Below are positions 1-13,035 of a DNA stretch of 64,000 nt, one piece after another (position 1 is the stretch's first letter; every line of letters starts with the position of its first letter). The notes beneath the pieces were generated by a model. It made no database searches. It had not been told where the DNA came from and worked only from the letters and a program-made list of their open reading frames with translations. The stretch covers positions 2,741,086 to 2,805,085 of the forward strand of contig NC_029527.1 of NCBI RefSeq assembly GCF_001577835.2, read 5' to 3'. The position numbers and the translations under genes are program-made. Origin of the DNA: Coturnix japonica (taxonomy: Eukaryota; Chordata; Aves; Galliformes; Phasianidae).

Positions 1-721
1 CTCTCTCAATTTATCAGATAGTAATTAAAAATGCTTCTGTAACTCCAAGTATATCCCTCAGGTATTAAATGTACGTATAAATGAGTATAAATTATTTCCC
101 TGCTGTTGATAGTGTCCAAAGTTATCTTATCAGTGCACCTCTACCATGATTTCCTTTTATCCTGATTTATTCTCTGTGAAGTGCGAAAGAGTGGTTACGT
201 TGCTATCAACATTTGCCAGCCTCTATGCTTGGTTAATTAGTGATTACAGAAGATCAGGCCAAGCTTTTTCACACTGCAACAAAATCCACAGTGCATTAGC
301 CTTCAGACTAAAGAATTTAAGGGAAAAGGTTAATATTAAACTCAGAGCTGAGATAGCAAAGAATATTGGAAGTGACATGTTGGCCATGAGCTCTGCTTTG
401 GGCTCTGGGGAAAAAAAATAGAACAAGGTTAGTTCTAACCTTGAAATTAACCTTTTTCTATTTTTTTCTTCAGCTGGAAGACCACCTACAGGCCAAGATG
501 TCGCCTTTAATTTTTTGTGTGTATTTCAAACATAGACTTTGTCCCACTTTTATGGTTTAGTCTTTGAAGTTATCCAATATGAAGTGGCCACTGTACTGAT
601 TAGACTGTTTAACTGGGACTGTAGGAAAGATTAAACATTTGTGGTAGTAGTTTTGTTCTGTTTCAGCAGATCCAAATGTGTTTGTCTTTACCTTGCTGGG
701 CTTCTTTTCCTGTGATCCCTC

Positions 722-741
722 TTTTTTTTTTTTTTTTTTTT
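722..741. repeat. poly(T) tract
   Basis: An uninterrupted run of about 20 T, followed by a mixed T-rich segment. No element is recognisable next to it. Confidence 0.9.
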
Positions 742-2381
742 CTTTTTAAATCTTTTTTCCTGGCTATTTGTTCCTTGTCATTTGCCGTACTCTGATTTCA
801 TTTGTTCAGCTCTTGGCATAGTATCCTAATATAGTCAGCTGCCTCAATGAGTATGTGGAATTTCTGCAATTTGAGTAAATATCAATAGACTGTTGAACTT
901 TTATATTATGCATACTTGTAATCAAGTCAACTGCTAGAGAATTTGCTCATCTATGCATTTAGATGGGGAAAAAATAGTCTGTTAGTGTAATTAAAGTCTA
1001 TATCCCATTGCACAAAATGGCCAAATTAAGGTTTTACAGACAGGTTGAATTCCAACACTTCCTATTTGTTTAGTGCTTGACTTTGCAGTCTGAATGCTAC
1101 TTGTTATAATGTCATTGGGTGAGGTAGTCTTCATTAATAAGGCTTGTAGCTGTTGAAAGTAGAGTAATAATAATGCCATAAACTTTCATTTTCCTTAATG
1201 AAGATCCAACTGAAAAGGCATCAGCTAAAAAAGCCTGACAATACTAAGGAATTGCATTCATCAGTAGGCTCTGGTATAGGCACCTACCAATTTTGAGGGG
1301 TTTCAGAACCAGGATAATTTATAAGAAACAAACCATTTTCAACAGCTACAGGATCATTTGACTTGATTAGCAGTAGCATCAATTAGTGGTTACTTGCATC
1401 ATCCGTTCCACTGTTTCCTGCCTTTCATAGTGATAGCCTCTATTTAAAATACTCAAGTCCAGGAAGGTGTGATCAGCTCTCTAGTGTCTGACACGCTCAT
1501 TCTCTTTCCCTTATTTCATGCTCTAGTTTGTTTTCTAATTCAGTTCTGCCAGTAGAAGCCACTTCCTCCTTGTGATAGAGAAGCTGTAAGGATAATTGTC
1601 TTTTGCAAAGCAATTCGAGGTAACTAATCAGAATAATGATAGCAGCAGCTGCTACTTCTAATGAAGTTAGAAACTGTCAACTTGATGATAATCATTGTCT
1701 TAAAAAATATTAATAATTCAGTCTAATAAATTATCATAATCAGTGCACAATGGGCCCCACCTTCTCTGCCACTTTCAGGGAGATGCATAGGTGTTCTCTC
1801 ATTTTCTGTTTGGTGTATCAAAGAGCAATATTTAATGACTGTACAACTATGCATGCTGTCTGAAGCCTCTGTGCTCAAATACCATCCGTAAAGCGCTGGA
1901 CCTTGTGTTCTGCCAAATGGACTGTGCTAGGGAGTTTCAGCAACTCTCACCCTTAGAGGCTGTGGCTCACAGAATATAATGCAACATTTCCAGCCTAATT
2001 ACTTCACACATCATGAGCATGTAACTAATTTAGGGCACAAATGAAAAGGAGATGGGATCTGTTCTTTAATTGGAATAACTAGTAGGTGGAATAGGAATTG
2101 AAACGTAGATTAAAAAAAATTGTCAAACCTCGTAACTTGCTTGCCTGCATTCTGGCCTCAAAAGTGGTGTACAGTGTTGACTGTAGCAGGAAGGAAAACT
2201 GTCCCTAAAACTACATCTTGGACCTTGTGTTAACTTCACTGTGCTTTCAGAGCTGTCTGGTAACACTTTCCTGTGCCTCATAAGGTCATGTGAAATATAA
2301 CTTGGTTGCAGGGTAATAGTGAGATCCCCTGAAATACTGGAGCAGTTGTCAAGAAAGTGGAATTATATACGTGTGTGTTTG

Positions 2382-2399
2382 TATATATATATATATATA
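2382..2399. repeat. (TA)n microsatellite
   Basis: About nine TA units, preceded by a short GT-rich run and followed by ACGTATATATG, so the locus is a compound GT/TA repeat. Confidence 0.85.
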
Positions 2400-2868
2400 C
2401 GTATATATGCTAGAGATGTCCCTAATATGAAGCCCAAACTACCATATAAATGTTTCTCCTATGGGTTATGAATTGGCTACCACCCTTCTGAATGGTGCAG
2501 CACAGTATTCTCTCCTAAACATACACAGGTAGACAGTTGCTGGCTTATTGAAGGCTAGTGAGTCTGCATTGCCTTGTGATGATGAGGTTTCTTTGATATC
2601 CTAAATTAGGCTGTTTTCAGTGTAAACAATCTGTCTTTAGCTGGAGGGAGATACAAAGATGCTTTGAGGAAGATCTTACTGGTCTTGCAGTATCGTGCTG
2701 AGAGTAATTTGTGCTTTTCTCAACAGATCTTGCTATTATTACTGCAAATATTTGCTCTAAAGAATAGCAAACAAAGTTCTGGAAGGCTGTAAGAACATCA
2801 TTCAAAAGTCACAGCTAATATTAAAGGAATGTCCTCCTGAGGCACTATCTACCTTTCCCCCCAAATTC

Positions 2869-2892
2869 TTTTTTTTTTTTTTTTTTTTTTTT
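2869..2892. repeat. poly(T) tract
   Basis: Run of 24 T after a C-rich stretch. No adjoining retroposed gene is recognised. Confidence 0.9.
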
Positions 2893-3069
2893 GTTTTTCC
2901 TTCAACCAAAATTATGCATGAATCTGAATTTCCAGACCTGAGAAATAGCTCTTATTTGTATGACAGTGCAAAGGACTAAATACTGTTTTACTGCTATATA
3001 TGGACAGATGAAAATACTTCTCCCAGAATTTGCACAAATTAACAATAAAAAATAAGTAGTAAGCAAGAG

Positions 3070-3190
3070 ATTATGATCTCCATTTTAAAATGAAGGAAGA
3101 GAAGCAGTTTGTTCATTCTTACAATAGTAATCTGTTGGACCTGGAAGCCAAAATTCAGTCTTAAGTCATCCAGTCACCATTTTTGTTTGT
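3070..3190 (-). repeat. possible MIR SINE remnant
   Basis: The order of words resembles the reverse complement of the MIR core: a CTCCATTTTA block, then ATGAAGGAAGAGAAGCA (compare ATGAGGAAACTGAGGCA), and further on a segment like the accession-poor distal part. Divergence is high, as expected for an ancient amniote SINE. This is a visual match from memory and could be chance. Confidence 0.3.
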
Positions 3191-5764
3191 GTTAGGACAC
3201 TCTATTCTCTGCACTCAGTGTAAGTAAAATAATATTCTAATACATTCCGTTCAGCTATAGAAAATCACAGTAATCTATAAATTATAAAAGGTTCTTTGAT
3301 TTATATGTAGCTTTAAGCATTTTTTATGGACTTATAAGCACAAAACTGTTTTCAAAATGAGGATAAAGTCAATAATTGCTATTTTGTAATTTAAAATACA
3401 TTTAGACGTAGACCAAAAATAGATCCTCTCAGACTGGGTATTACTGCCAAAGAACATCAGTGTTTTTGAATTTCAAGATAGTGAACTGAACATTCCCCAA
3501 AATGTGTGTCTCAGAAAGTAGATTCTAATAATTGTGAAAATACTATTTGACTTGTTAGGGGTGTGGCTTTTAAAGATCATGCTTTCAAATTTATTTAATT
3601 GCAATTACCATGGTTAGAAATTCATTCTGAGTCTTTAATGAAAGCTGAAATTCCCATGTAATCACTTAGTTTCAGTAGCTGGGCTTTAAGAATATTCTGT
3701 AAATGCAAAACTCATGATATACCATGAAGACTGGTAAGGTTTCAGAATTAATCAGAGATCACAGATGAACTGATTGATAGTGATTAATCTTATCTTTATC
3801 TCTTTGCTGGAAGAATCTAACTTCAGTGGCAGCACAGAAGAAACTTGTCTGAGGAACTACTTCTGCTCACACAAAACTGTATTCAGTGCTCTGCCTCCTC
3901 CTGACTTTCTCTCTGAAATGACTTGAGCTCCACCTAAATTCAACAAACTATGTTCTTTTTATGTTTTTCGTCTGAATTCTTTCTGTCAATTCTGCAAATG
4001 CCCCCATCTATGCAGTTGTGAAGCCTAACTAGAGAACAGTAGAGAAAAGGATTTTGGTTACCTAAATGGATCTTTCTACCACTAATATCTGTGATTCTCA
4101 TTTTGTCATCTTCTCTCTCCAGTTCTTAAAGCAGCTCCCTAATTATAGCACAGCTGTTAGGATGAAGGTTGTTTAAGTATTCTGACATTTTCCCAAGTCT
4201 ATTGAATAGATTTAATAATTAGACAATGGGATTTTTCTATTCCTGCCCACACTCACCCTCTTCACTGAGCGTTGCTTGTGGTTCTATTATTATCTGGTAT
4301 ATTCTAACAATGTTCTTCCTCTCAAAGGATCTTGAAGCAAGCAGAAAAGTATCAGAGAAGTAATTCAAATGACTGAGCAAAAGGCAGAAATAAAGGACAA
4401 TGAACCTTATGTTCATTTCACCCCATAAACAATTCCAAATGTCTCATGCCTTAACATACCATTCTCAAGTAATACAGTGTTACACGTCCATATTCAGAGC
4501 TAGAATGAAATCCCCTTTGTTATAGTTCCTATAAAAACAATGGACTGGGATGATTTCTGTGGATTAATAAGCACTGTGCTAGTGATTTCAAACATTACTG
4601 AATATATGCAGTGTGAATTCCACTGATTCAACTTCTCATGTGCTTACAGTGCTTATCTGAATATCTGCTAACTCAAAATCATGGTCCAAGAAGCCCAGAC
4701 TAATATTAAGAATATGCTGAGTGCTCTACATAACGTATTAAACATCAATATCTGTGTAGTCCTTTGTCTCTTCTGCCCATAGGAATTTGTGCCTGGCTTC
4801 CTTTGAGTCTAAAAGGAGAACTTTTCCCTGGCATAACACTACCTTGAGTCTGAAAGAAGTGTCCGAGTGAGCTGCCTGAACTTGTGACCAGTTACTAAAT
4901 GTTAGTAAACGAACATAATTAACTTTCTTAGCGTTTGAGCTTTGACTTTTCAGCAGAATTCAAACAGTTCCTTGAATATGAATTATACAAGGATAGGTAT
5001 AATCAAACTGATGCTTCTCTGGCAAGGTAAATGCTAGCAAATACCTAATGTAGTGGGTTCTATCTGTTGATACAAACAACCTAAAAAAGGATAAATCACT
5101 GTAAAGTGATCAGGAGATCGGAAGGCACTGATTGAATTCCCATTGAATTCACTGGCAGGAGATTTTGGTAATGCTTAGAGAAGACTTGTACTGTGAAAAT
5201 CCTTTATGCAGGTTCTGTAGCTCACTTGATCATCCCCAGATGTAAGTTCAATGTGCTAATTAATCATCATTTCAAAAGCTTTTTATCCATGCCAAATGAA
5301 GGACAGCACTTTGTATTCTAAATGGGATACATCAGCCTTTAAAAGATTTGCAGAATTCATGAAATTGATTGTGAGGTTTTTAGGAGTTAATACATGGCAG
5401 GTTTGAATAGATGTGCTCTTAAGTTGTGCTCAAAGGAGCCTGTGTATGGAGGGGGGAAGCAATGTAGGTCCTTTCCTACCCTGGAGGTTAATTATATATG
5501 TGTCATTAATAAGACTAGATATAATACCACTGGCAGTACAGCATCTGAAGCTGACATTAGTGGATATGCAGGAAGTTGTGGATACACTTGAAATTGATTA
5601 AAAAGAGAATGTATTCCAGTATTTTGAAGTAGAGGAGCTCTGCAGAGCGGCATGGATCAGCTAATTGGAAACTGAAAGAAAAGTTATTCTTGATTTCTTT
5701 CCCTGGGTTCAAGAGAAGCACTGGTATAATCAGAAGGAGTAGGAGGGAGAATTTTCATCATTTA

Positions 5765-6188
5765 CTAAATGTGAGGATAAACTTAGTGATGAAAATGAGT
5801 ATAAGGCTGTGGTACGTAAAGCCTTCTTTGCTTTAGTCTTTATTAGTAAGGCTAATTGTTCTATGGGTACCCAGCCCTCTGAGTTGGAAGATGGTGATAG
5901 AGATGGAAATAAATATCCTACAATTTAATGGGAAACTGTGACTTCCTACATCATTTGAACATTTAGAAGTCTGTGGTGCCAGATAAGATTCATCTGAAAG
6001 TGCAGAAGGAGCTGATTAAAGTGCATACTGAGCCATATTCAGTAGTTTATCAGTCTTGGATGACCAAGGAGGTCCCAGTTGACTAGAGGGTGGCAAATGT
6101 GACTCCAATCTATAACAGGGGCAGAAAGGAGTATCCAGGAAATCATAGGCCTGCCAGACTGACCTCAGTACTAGAGAAACTAGTGTTT
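5765..6188 (+). repeat. CR1 LINE, reverse transcriptase part (degraded)
   Basis: In + orientation the text reads as a decayed CR1 ORF2. Recognisable pieces in order are a KAFFALVF-like block (compare NAFFASVF), GTQPSELEDGD, a block corresponding to the KSMGPDGIHP region, and VPVD-RVANVTPIYN, RGRKEYPGN, RPARLTSVLEKL (compare [37 protein letters not shown]). In-frame stops and shifts interrupt it, so it is not functional. CR1 is the dominant avian LINE; the catalytic FADD motif lies further downstream in an intact copy and is not present here. Sequence upstream of 5,765 may extend the element but I cannot match it securely. Confidence 0.8.
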
Positions 6189-6803
6189 TGAAAATTCAGC
6201 CTAGACGGCAGAAGAAGAGTGGTTCCTTTTTACTTTGATAGTTTTGTTGAGGCTGTGTACCTCCTACCATTTTTTTCAAAGAGCTCAGCAAAATCTGTTT
6301 TCCAGTCTTCTTTTTCATGCTTTGGCTTCTTAATTAAAAACTTTACAGGGCTATCTTCTTTTTCTAAATGTTTAATTCTGAAACAACCCTATAAAAAGAA
6401 ATTGCTAATGCACTTGGATTTGTAACAACGGAGTTAAAACCTTTCTGCTGTCATGTGACGCAGGCTCTAATTTTCAGTTTTATTAGGAGAAGAGCTAAGC
6501 TAAACATAAGAGGGATTGTCTCTCCTGAGATAGCAACACAGCATGATTGCAAATGAAACTAAACTCACTGTGAGAGTTTGTTTCTATAAAATGTCTCAAT
6601 ATTATGTTCTAAAAATATCCCTAGGAAATAACTGAGCTATCAGTTCTGACCACCCTTGTTGGATTATTAATTATTTAATTGTTATGGATTATTTAATTAT
6701 TTCTTTAACATTTTGGATTTGAGAAAACCAGTTTTCTCAAACATTATCCAGCTGATGCAGGTAACTTATTTGTAATTTTCCTAACCCAGCCTGTTCCAGT
6801 GTC
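6189..6803. other. unmatched spacer between two CR1 pieces
   Basis: About 600 bases between the CR1 RT segment and a CR1 3' end in the same orientation. It is AT-rich, does not read as CR1, and contains a perfect 11-bp-arm hairpin at 6,718-6,741. It may be unique DNA between two independent insertions, or material inserted into one deleted CR1. Confidence 0.5.
6718..6741. repeat. perfect inverted repeat, 11-bp arms
   Basis: TTTGAGAAAAC, a two-base CA spacer, then GTTTTCTCAAA. The arms are perfectly complementary and cannot be extended by another pair. It lies 60 bases upstream of a CR1 3' end. Confidence 0.9.
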
Positions 6804-7013
6804 TTTTCACTCAGAGGGTGGTGATGCACTGGCACAGGCTGCCCAGAGAAGCTGTAGATGCCCCATCCCTGGAGCTGCACAAGGCTGGTTAGATAGGACC
6901 CCAGGCAGCCTGATCTAGTGCCTGATTTAGCTGGGGGCAGCCCTGCCTATGGCAGGGAGTTGGAACTAGATCATCTTTAAGGTCCCTTCTAACCCAAACT
7001 ATTCTATGATTCT
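6804..7013 (+). repeat. CR1 LINE 3' end
   Basis: Contains the standard CR1 tail in order: TCACTCAGAGGGTGGTGATG, a GGCACAGGCTGCCCAGAGA block, GATGCCCCATCCCTGGAG, CAGCCTGATCTAGTG, GGAACTAGATCATCTTTAAG, GGTCCCTTCTAACCCAAAC and the terminal TTCTATGATTCT. The upstream blocks would encode the C-terminus of ORF2 (an LPREAVDAPSLE-like region in intact copies). It is well preserved, so probably younger than the RT piece at 5,765-6,188, or a different part of the same deleted copy. Confidence 0.93.
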
Positions 7014-10000
7014 AAATATTTGGATTCACTCACATGCACAAATATGGTGTGCAGTTTATGTGTTCTGACTGCATGAAGATCTATTTGATTATGCTTGAAT
7101 AAGAATCCCTTACTCTTAATCCTGTTTCTGTGTTCCAGCTGTTTGCTATTGAAGTTTTCTCTAAAGTATGAGGATAAGGTCACTTGTGTTTTACAGATGG
7201 GAATCAGCACTGTTTCCTTTCCTATCTTTTGCTCAGAGCATCTGAAGTCTGTCCTTTGTAAAATAGATTACATAATAGAAATCTAAAAGCATTTGTAAAA
7301 ACAAATAAACCAAAGATGTGATGAAGAAATATGAACATGTGCTTTCAGTTTAACACCAAAGCACTCTTGCACAGTACAAAGAAGAAGAATTTGACTTTGT
7401 CTGATCTTCGGGTTCAAAGTATTGAGTGTAAAAAGGCAGCAGAGTCTGATTTCGTTCACAGAAAGTTCAAATCTAGCTTAAATTTGCATGTTCAGCACTA
7501 ACATTTGATTTGTATATTAAATTTTTTTATTCTATTTGCAATAACACCAATGTGGAAAATTAATAATGAAGAAAACCGTCTATCACATTAAAACATCTTT
7601 CACATTAGCAGCTGCTAGATGAGAAAAATCTGAGTCCTTAATGTTGTTCAATGTATCTGCTTCTGTATCTGAGCTTTCATAGTAATTACACGAAACTGGG
7701 CCTGTCTGTGGACACATCTATTTGCGGGTTAGAGCTTTCTGAATTTGCCTTTATTTGTTTTAGGCATGAGTATGATCTGGTTTAAATACTTTCAGAGTGA
7801 ATATTTTTCTACACAGAACATATTTCAATCTGGAATGATGTTTGTTTGGTTATCTGGCCTTCCTTCCTGTCAATTCTTGCAAATATATCTTCATCCTGCT
7901 GTGTCTCAGTAGTGACTCCCAAGATGAGAAGAAGCAGAGAATTGCATTGCTTGTGGCAAACTGAGAAAGATACAAATGTCTCTGAGCACAGAAATAATCT
8001 TCCAAGAACAAGATAAGAATCTGGCTCAGAGTTCAATGAGACTTGACTAGGAAAATGTCATTTTTGATGCTTTCAAAGTGATTCTGTGGATGTGAAATCC
8101 CTAAAAACTGCTTCCTCCAGGAGCATGTTTGACAGTAAGGAAGATGTGAGACAGCTTGAGGGAGAGCTGGCCACTACACTTACTTTTGGTCCATTCATTT
8201 TTGAAAAACTAACGGAAGGGAAGTTCAAATGTGTGTGTTTGTTTTTCCAGAGCCAGTTTACCTTGCTGCCAGGCCATGATCCATCGGGCTAACCACTGAT
8301 TACATCTGTGTTCCTAATAACTCATCCTGGGAGAAGAAATTCACCCAGCTCTCTGAAGCAGTGCCTCAGTTCTCCTGGTTATCTCCAAACTAATAAAGCA
8401 AACCGATACTCCTAATGTGGAGTTTGCACCTCTACCAGAGGTATAATTTTTCCTCCTTCCTCTGACTGCAGTTATATTACTGTGTGTGATGACCACCTTA
8501 TTGTTACCCTGTACTTTGCCAAATGATTTATTACAATTGGTGGAAATAAGTGGGAGAGCCAGAAGCAGTGGACAAAGTACTGATTATAAACTTCTACAAG
8601 CTCTAGCATTAAAAATATTTTGGAAACCAAAACAGATACCAAGAGCAGGTCTTCCCTGAACCACCTAAGGCAGAGTTTGACAACACAGGCACATTTGGGC
8701 GGACTTTGAGGCAAACACCACGATGTAACTGCAATCTGAGTCACTGCTGTTAGCGTGGCATTGATCCAAGTTCATTAGACTTGCCAAGCATTGGGCTTAT
8801 TATCTCCAGCCCTGTGCTGTGCTAATGCAATTGCACAGCTTTCAGATCTAAGCTACTTTTGCCTTCCTGTGGCTCTATGCAGTAGCAACACATTGGCCTG
8901 TTTCCTCACAAAAGGCAGGGCAGACATACCAGCAGATGAGTTTCTGACTGGGCAAAACAGCTTGAAAGAGAAGAGCCTTGACTTGAGCAGTCTCTTGCAG
9001 TATTGCTCTGTGTTCTGTAATCAACCTTCAGTTTAATATATGCAAAACTGATTTTAGCATCTGCCTTAAATATCCACCAAATTAAAGTGATTTTTAGTCC
9101 AACTCTGGGTAGCAAAGCACATGAGGATATTTAGGGTGTGTGTTGTTATGTACATAGCTCTGCTGTGGGTTGCCATTCTCAGAGCAAAGTGATAGTGAGG
9201 ATATGGGGTCTCTTGATGTATTCAAAACGTCAGATTGGGTACTGGCACTGTATTGATTTTGCCAAAATCACGCGTATTTATATATGTATACAAATGACTA
9301 AATTCAGCCGCCTTTGGCAGAAATGATTCAATTTGCATTTGCAATTACATTGATTTTGCATGTAAATTAGATACCTGCTTTGCACATACACTGATGGACC
9401 TATTTTTTGCTTATGATTGTCAGAGTATAGGGACCTCCTTTCAGAAGCAGGTTAGAGTTAGAGGAGAAATAAGCCAAAAGTAAAATATCCTGAAAGCTTT
9501 TAATTTGGTTGCCTTCCAAACCCACAACAGCTGCAAAGGGTGATTAGCTTCATGTGGTGTCAGTTGCCATTTTATCCAGCTTTATTCTGTGTTTGTTTTC
9601 TCTTTCAGACATTTGTCCTTGCTGAGACTACAGCTGTGTGTGCCCCATGCAGACCCACCACTGCAGACATTTTCCCTGGAGGAAAAGAAGTATGATTCCC
9701 AGGAAGGGTAACCTCTGCCACCTTCACTGTGAGCTCACTAAGCTTTGCTCTGCAGGAAGAACAATTAAATGCTGACATCCCTATGTCACCCGAGTCAGGT
9801 GAGAACACTGGAAATTTGTTTGGTGGCCCACAGGAACAGATGGCATGGCATGCACCATCACTGTTAGGGCAGGGTTGGGGGACACAGTGGTGCTTACGTA
9901 TGTAATATACAGTCAGAAGATTCAGGGTCGTAGGTGCCATTTGGCTCAAACCTTGAGATGCATCCTACATAGTTGTACCACAAAAGAGGATACTACCACA

Positions 10001-10159
10001 ATGAAGGTGTTAGAGCAGTTCCCATTTTGTTACAAGTACTGGCTGATTATCAAGCTTGGGTATCTTACTCAACATTAATTTCCTTCTTCAGATCAATGTC
10101 CCTTTTTATAGTTCTTGGAAAACTGTGATATTTCATGGTTGCAGTCTACAATTTCCCTT

Positions 10160-10190
10160 GAATGAATGAGTGAATGAATGAATAAATAAA
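10160..10190. repeat. (GAAT)n/(AAAT)n microsatellite
   Basis: Seven to eight tetranucleotide units, GAAT changing to AAAT, with one GAGT variant. Confidence 0.85.
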
Positions 10191-11632
10191 GCTTATAGAC
10201 AGATTCTTGATCAGGCTGTTCTCAAATCTTCAGAAGGCATGAGAGCATCAGTGCTACACTATCAGAGTGAAGCAAGTAAGGCAGCACTGGTCCCAGGATT
10301 GCATCAAGTCCCTGACATCACAGCAGCGCTAGCATCACTGAAGTCCCCTATATGTGCCTAACAGCTCCTAAAGGTAAATCTATGACCTTCTACATACTCT
10401 ACATGTTTGCTGTGGCAACTTCCAGTATGAATGAGTAAGGGTATGGAAACAGTAGATGAGCTGTGTCAAAATGACAATGTATTTGCTCATAGTTTAATGG
10501 AGGCTGGAAAGTTTGATGTCAGAACAGTACGGCAGTTGTACAGGAGCAAGCTTGTTATCCAAACCTATTTCTCTGTTGTTTTTTTTTCCTCATTTGTTTG
10601 TTTTTCTGTTTTACTAGGGTAACTCTTCTTCCTTTTTATATTGCTCTGCTTTTCACTTCAGTTTGCATTAAATGAAGTGACAAGCTGCTTTATAAAGTCG
10701 CATAATATCCTAATTTATTCTCCTACTCCAGCCTTTCAATGTCACACAAAATTTTTTTTCACCTCATCCTTTTTCTCTGTGACTATGGAGTTTTGTCACT
10801 GCAGAACAGAGAGCAGGACGTTATTCTCCACAGAAAGCACATATTTGAAACCATGGCTATTTAACAAGAACTTCCTCGCTGAAGAAAAGTTTTGATTTCA
10901 ACTTCTGGTTTAGTTCAGAGTTCTCCACATTTTAACAGTGTTTTTGTCAAGTGAACTCCTCAGCACAACCTCAGCTGCACTTACACATATCTTCCCCCAC
11001 TGCTATATTAACATCTCATTAAACTGCACCCCAACAGTGGCTTTCTCCTTACTGCTTTAAGGACAAACATTTGGAGAACAATAGCTCCTATTTGCAGACG
11101 TTTTTGGTAAGACCTGTTCAAAGCAAGAACTAATAGAACCTGTCTAGCTCAAGCAATAGGAGAAAATTTGGTGGGCATGATTTAAAGCTCAGAGACTGAC
11201 TCAGAACCTGATGTTAATAATTACTTTAGTGGAAATAATGCCACTGTATGGTTTTCAAGGGCACCAGCAATATTTTTAATGGCTACACCAATATTAATTC
11301 ATTTCTTTCTACATTTCAACTTCATTTACCTTAACTACTGGTTTGATAAATGTTTACTGGATTTCCATTAAGTGTTCTAATGTTTCAGGCCATTAATAAA
11401 CAAAAATTGTTGCTAGATTCTCCTGTCCTCTTATGACTGCCATGAAAACAAATGTAGGGAAAAACATCAATCAAGAAGCACAGCAGTACTAGCTTGTGGC
11501 AATGAAAGCAAGGACTACCAGAGCCCTGTAAGGACAAGTGTGCTCTACAGTTCAGTCATACATCAAACTGCCTGTACAATTCTAGTTTTGGTGTTTTCCA
11601 CAAACTAATGTCTTTTCTCATCATTCAATATC

Positions 11633-11641
11633 TTTTTTTTT

Positions 11642-11679
<38 letters not shown>
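11633..11679. repeat. long poly(T) tract
   Basis: 47 bases that are all T except one C at 11,643. It is by far the longest homopolymer in the window. An ORF reading through it as polyphenylalanine is an artefact of the tract. Confidence 0.95.
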
Positions 11680-12914
11680 CTGTGGCATTTTTTTATCCTT
11701 ATATGTTGTGCCCAAGCAAGACAGGATGAAAGAGCTTTTGTCTGTCTAATCTGTAGACAGAAGAAGCAACTTCTGCCCAGAGCTCAAGGCAGCAAAGAAA
11801 ATTCTGATTATTTTTCAGCTTACCTAAAGGAATATTTATCTTCAGGATTGGACTGGATTGAGGACAGTGCTTTCTGAGTTTCTGAAATACAGCAGTGCTT
11901 TCAGTGGCAGTTGCAAGTGTCCCACAAGATTGTCTTACTAAGTCAGACTATGGAACCCATGGAGACAGGTTCTGTTTGTTTGTTACAAGCAAATGGTTAC
12001 AAAGAAATTAGATCTCTTGTGTAAATCTCTAAATCTTTTCATTTTGTTTGTGAATTTCCTATTCCTAAGTCAATGAATGCCTATTAGGTATATGATTTCA
12101 AAGATCATGGAGTAAAGCCCTAATCAAGTGATCCCCAGAACAATTAATTAACATACAGACAGGGAGATTTCTGTGAAAACCAGCCCCTAGGAAGTATTTC
12201 CTTTCCTAATTCCTATGTAATGGGCCACTGCCCCTACTGTAAAAGTTAACATGATTTCCTTTCAAAGCTTTCTCTGCTGCTGCCTGCCTTCTAAGTAGTT
12301 CTGGCTTTGCTTCCAACTCTCTCCATCTTGCATCACTAATACTTAAGCTTTCCTAATTATTTCCTTTGCTGTTCTGGCCTTCATCTGCATAGGAGAGAAG
12401 CTGTCCCAGAGCTTCAGGAATCATAAAGAATAGGCACTATCTTAAAGAGCAGCTTTTACTAAGGAACCAACCTCATTGCTATCAGGCAGGAGAGAGGGAT
12501 TTCCTCCCTCATGTTATCACAAGCAAACATGATTTAAAAAACTGAAAGAATAGAAAAAACAGAAGCACCAAAATGTTTTGACCATTAACTGTCAGAAGCC
12601 AGGTACTGTGCTACAGTGCCCCAAGAAACATAGATTTTCTACAGTGCAGGATGGGTCAGTATTTTTTTCTTCTTCAGCTTGATCTTTTCTAATAGCAATT
12701 AAATCCTCATCATTTGTTCTTTTTCCTCAGTCCCTTCTAACTGCTGAAATTACTGAAAAATTAATACCAAAAAATGGTCTCCAATTCTGTCTCACATGAT
12801 TTTCAAATGCTTCAACTTTGATTCTTTCAGTAACAATAGTTTATAATTATGGAGTTATTTCAGCCAAATACATTAGTGTGCATTAAATCCTCAAATCTCT
12901 TATAAGCCTTTAGG

Positions 12915-13035
12915 GGATGCCACAGACAATGTGTTTCATGGATGGGTAAACTGAAGCAGTGCAAAAGGGAAGCAAGCTGTATTGCTGAGATTATAACGCC
13001 AGTATTTTAGGTTCCTGCTCTGTTCTGTGACTTTC
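12915..13035 (-). repeat. possible MIR SINE remnant
   Basis: ATGGATGGGTAAACTGAAGC resembles the MIR word ATGAGGAAACTGAGGC. It is followed by a poorly matching core and a distal GTTCCTGCTCTGTTCTGTGA block. The identification is by eye and tentative. Confidence 0.3.

Larger units (their letters stand above)
1..5764. other. gene-free AT-rich stretch, probably intron of gene A
   Basis: I see no exon with convincing splice sites and no recognisable protein. Short ORFs here (the longest, 146-421, has 91 codons) match no family I know. The stretch holds poly(T) tracts, a TA repeat, a short perfect hairpin at 424-443 and a possible MIR remnant near 3,070-3,190, listed separately. Assignment to an intron of gene A is inferred only from the downstream + strand exon. 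Confidence 0.5.

Noticed and set aside
9605-9949. 114-codon minus-strand ORF
   Set aside because: Overlaps a + strand ORF in another frame; no family match and no regulatory context.
11608-11877. 89-codon ORF starting in the poly(T) tract
   Set aside because: The first third is polyphenylalanine from the homopolymer; the remainder has no known similarity or splice context.
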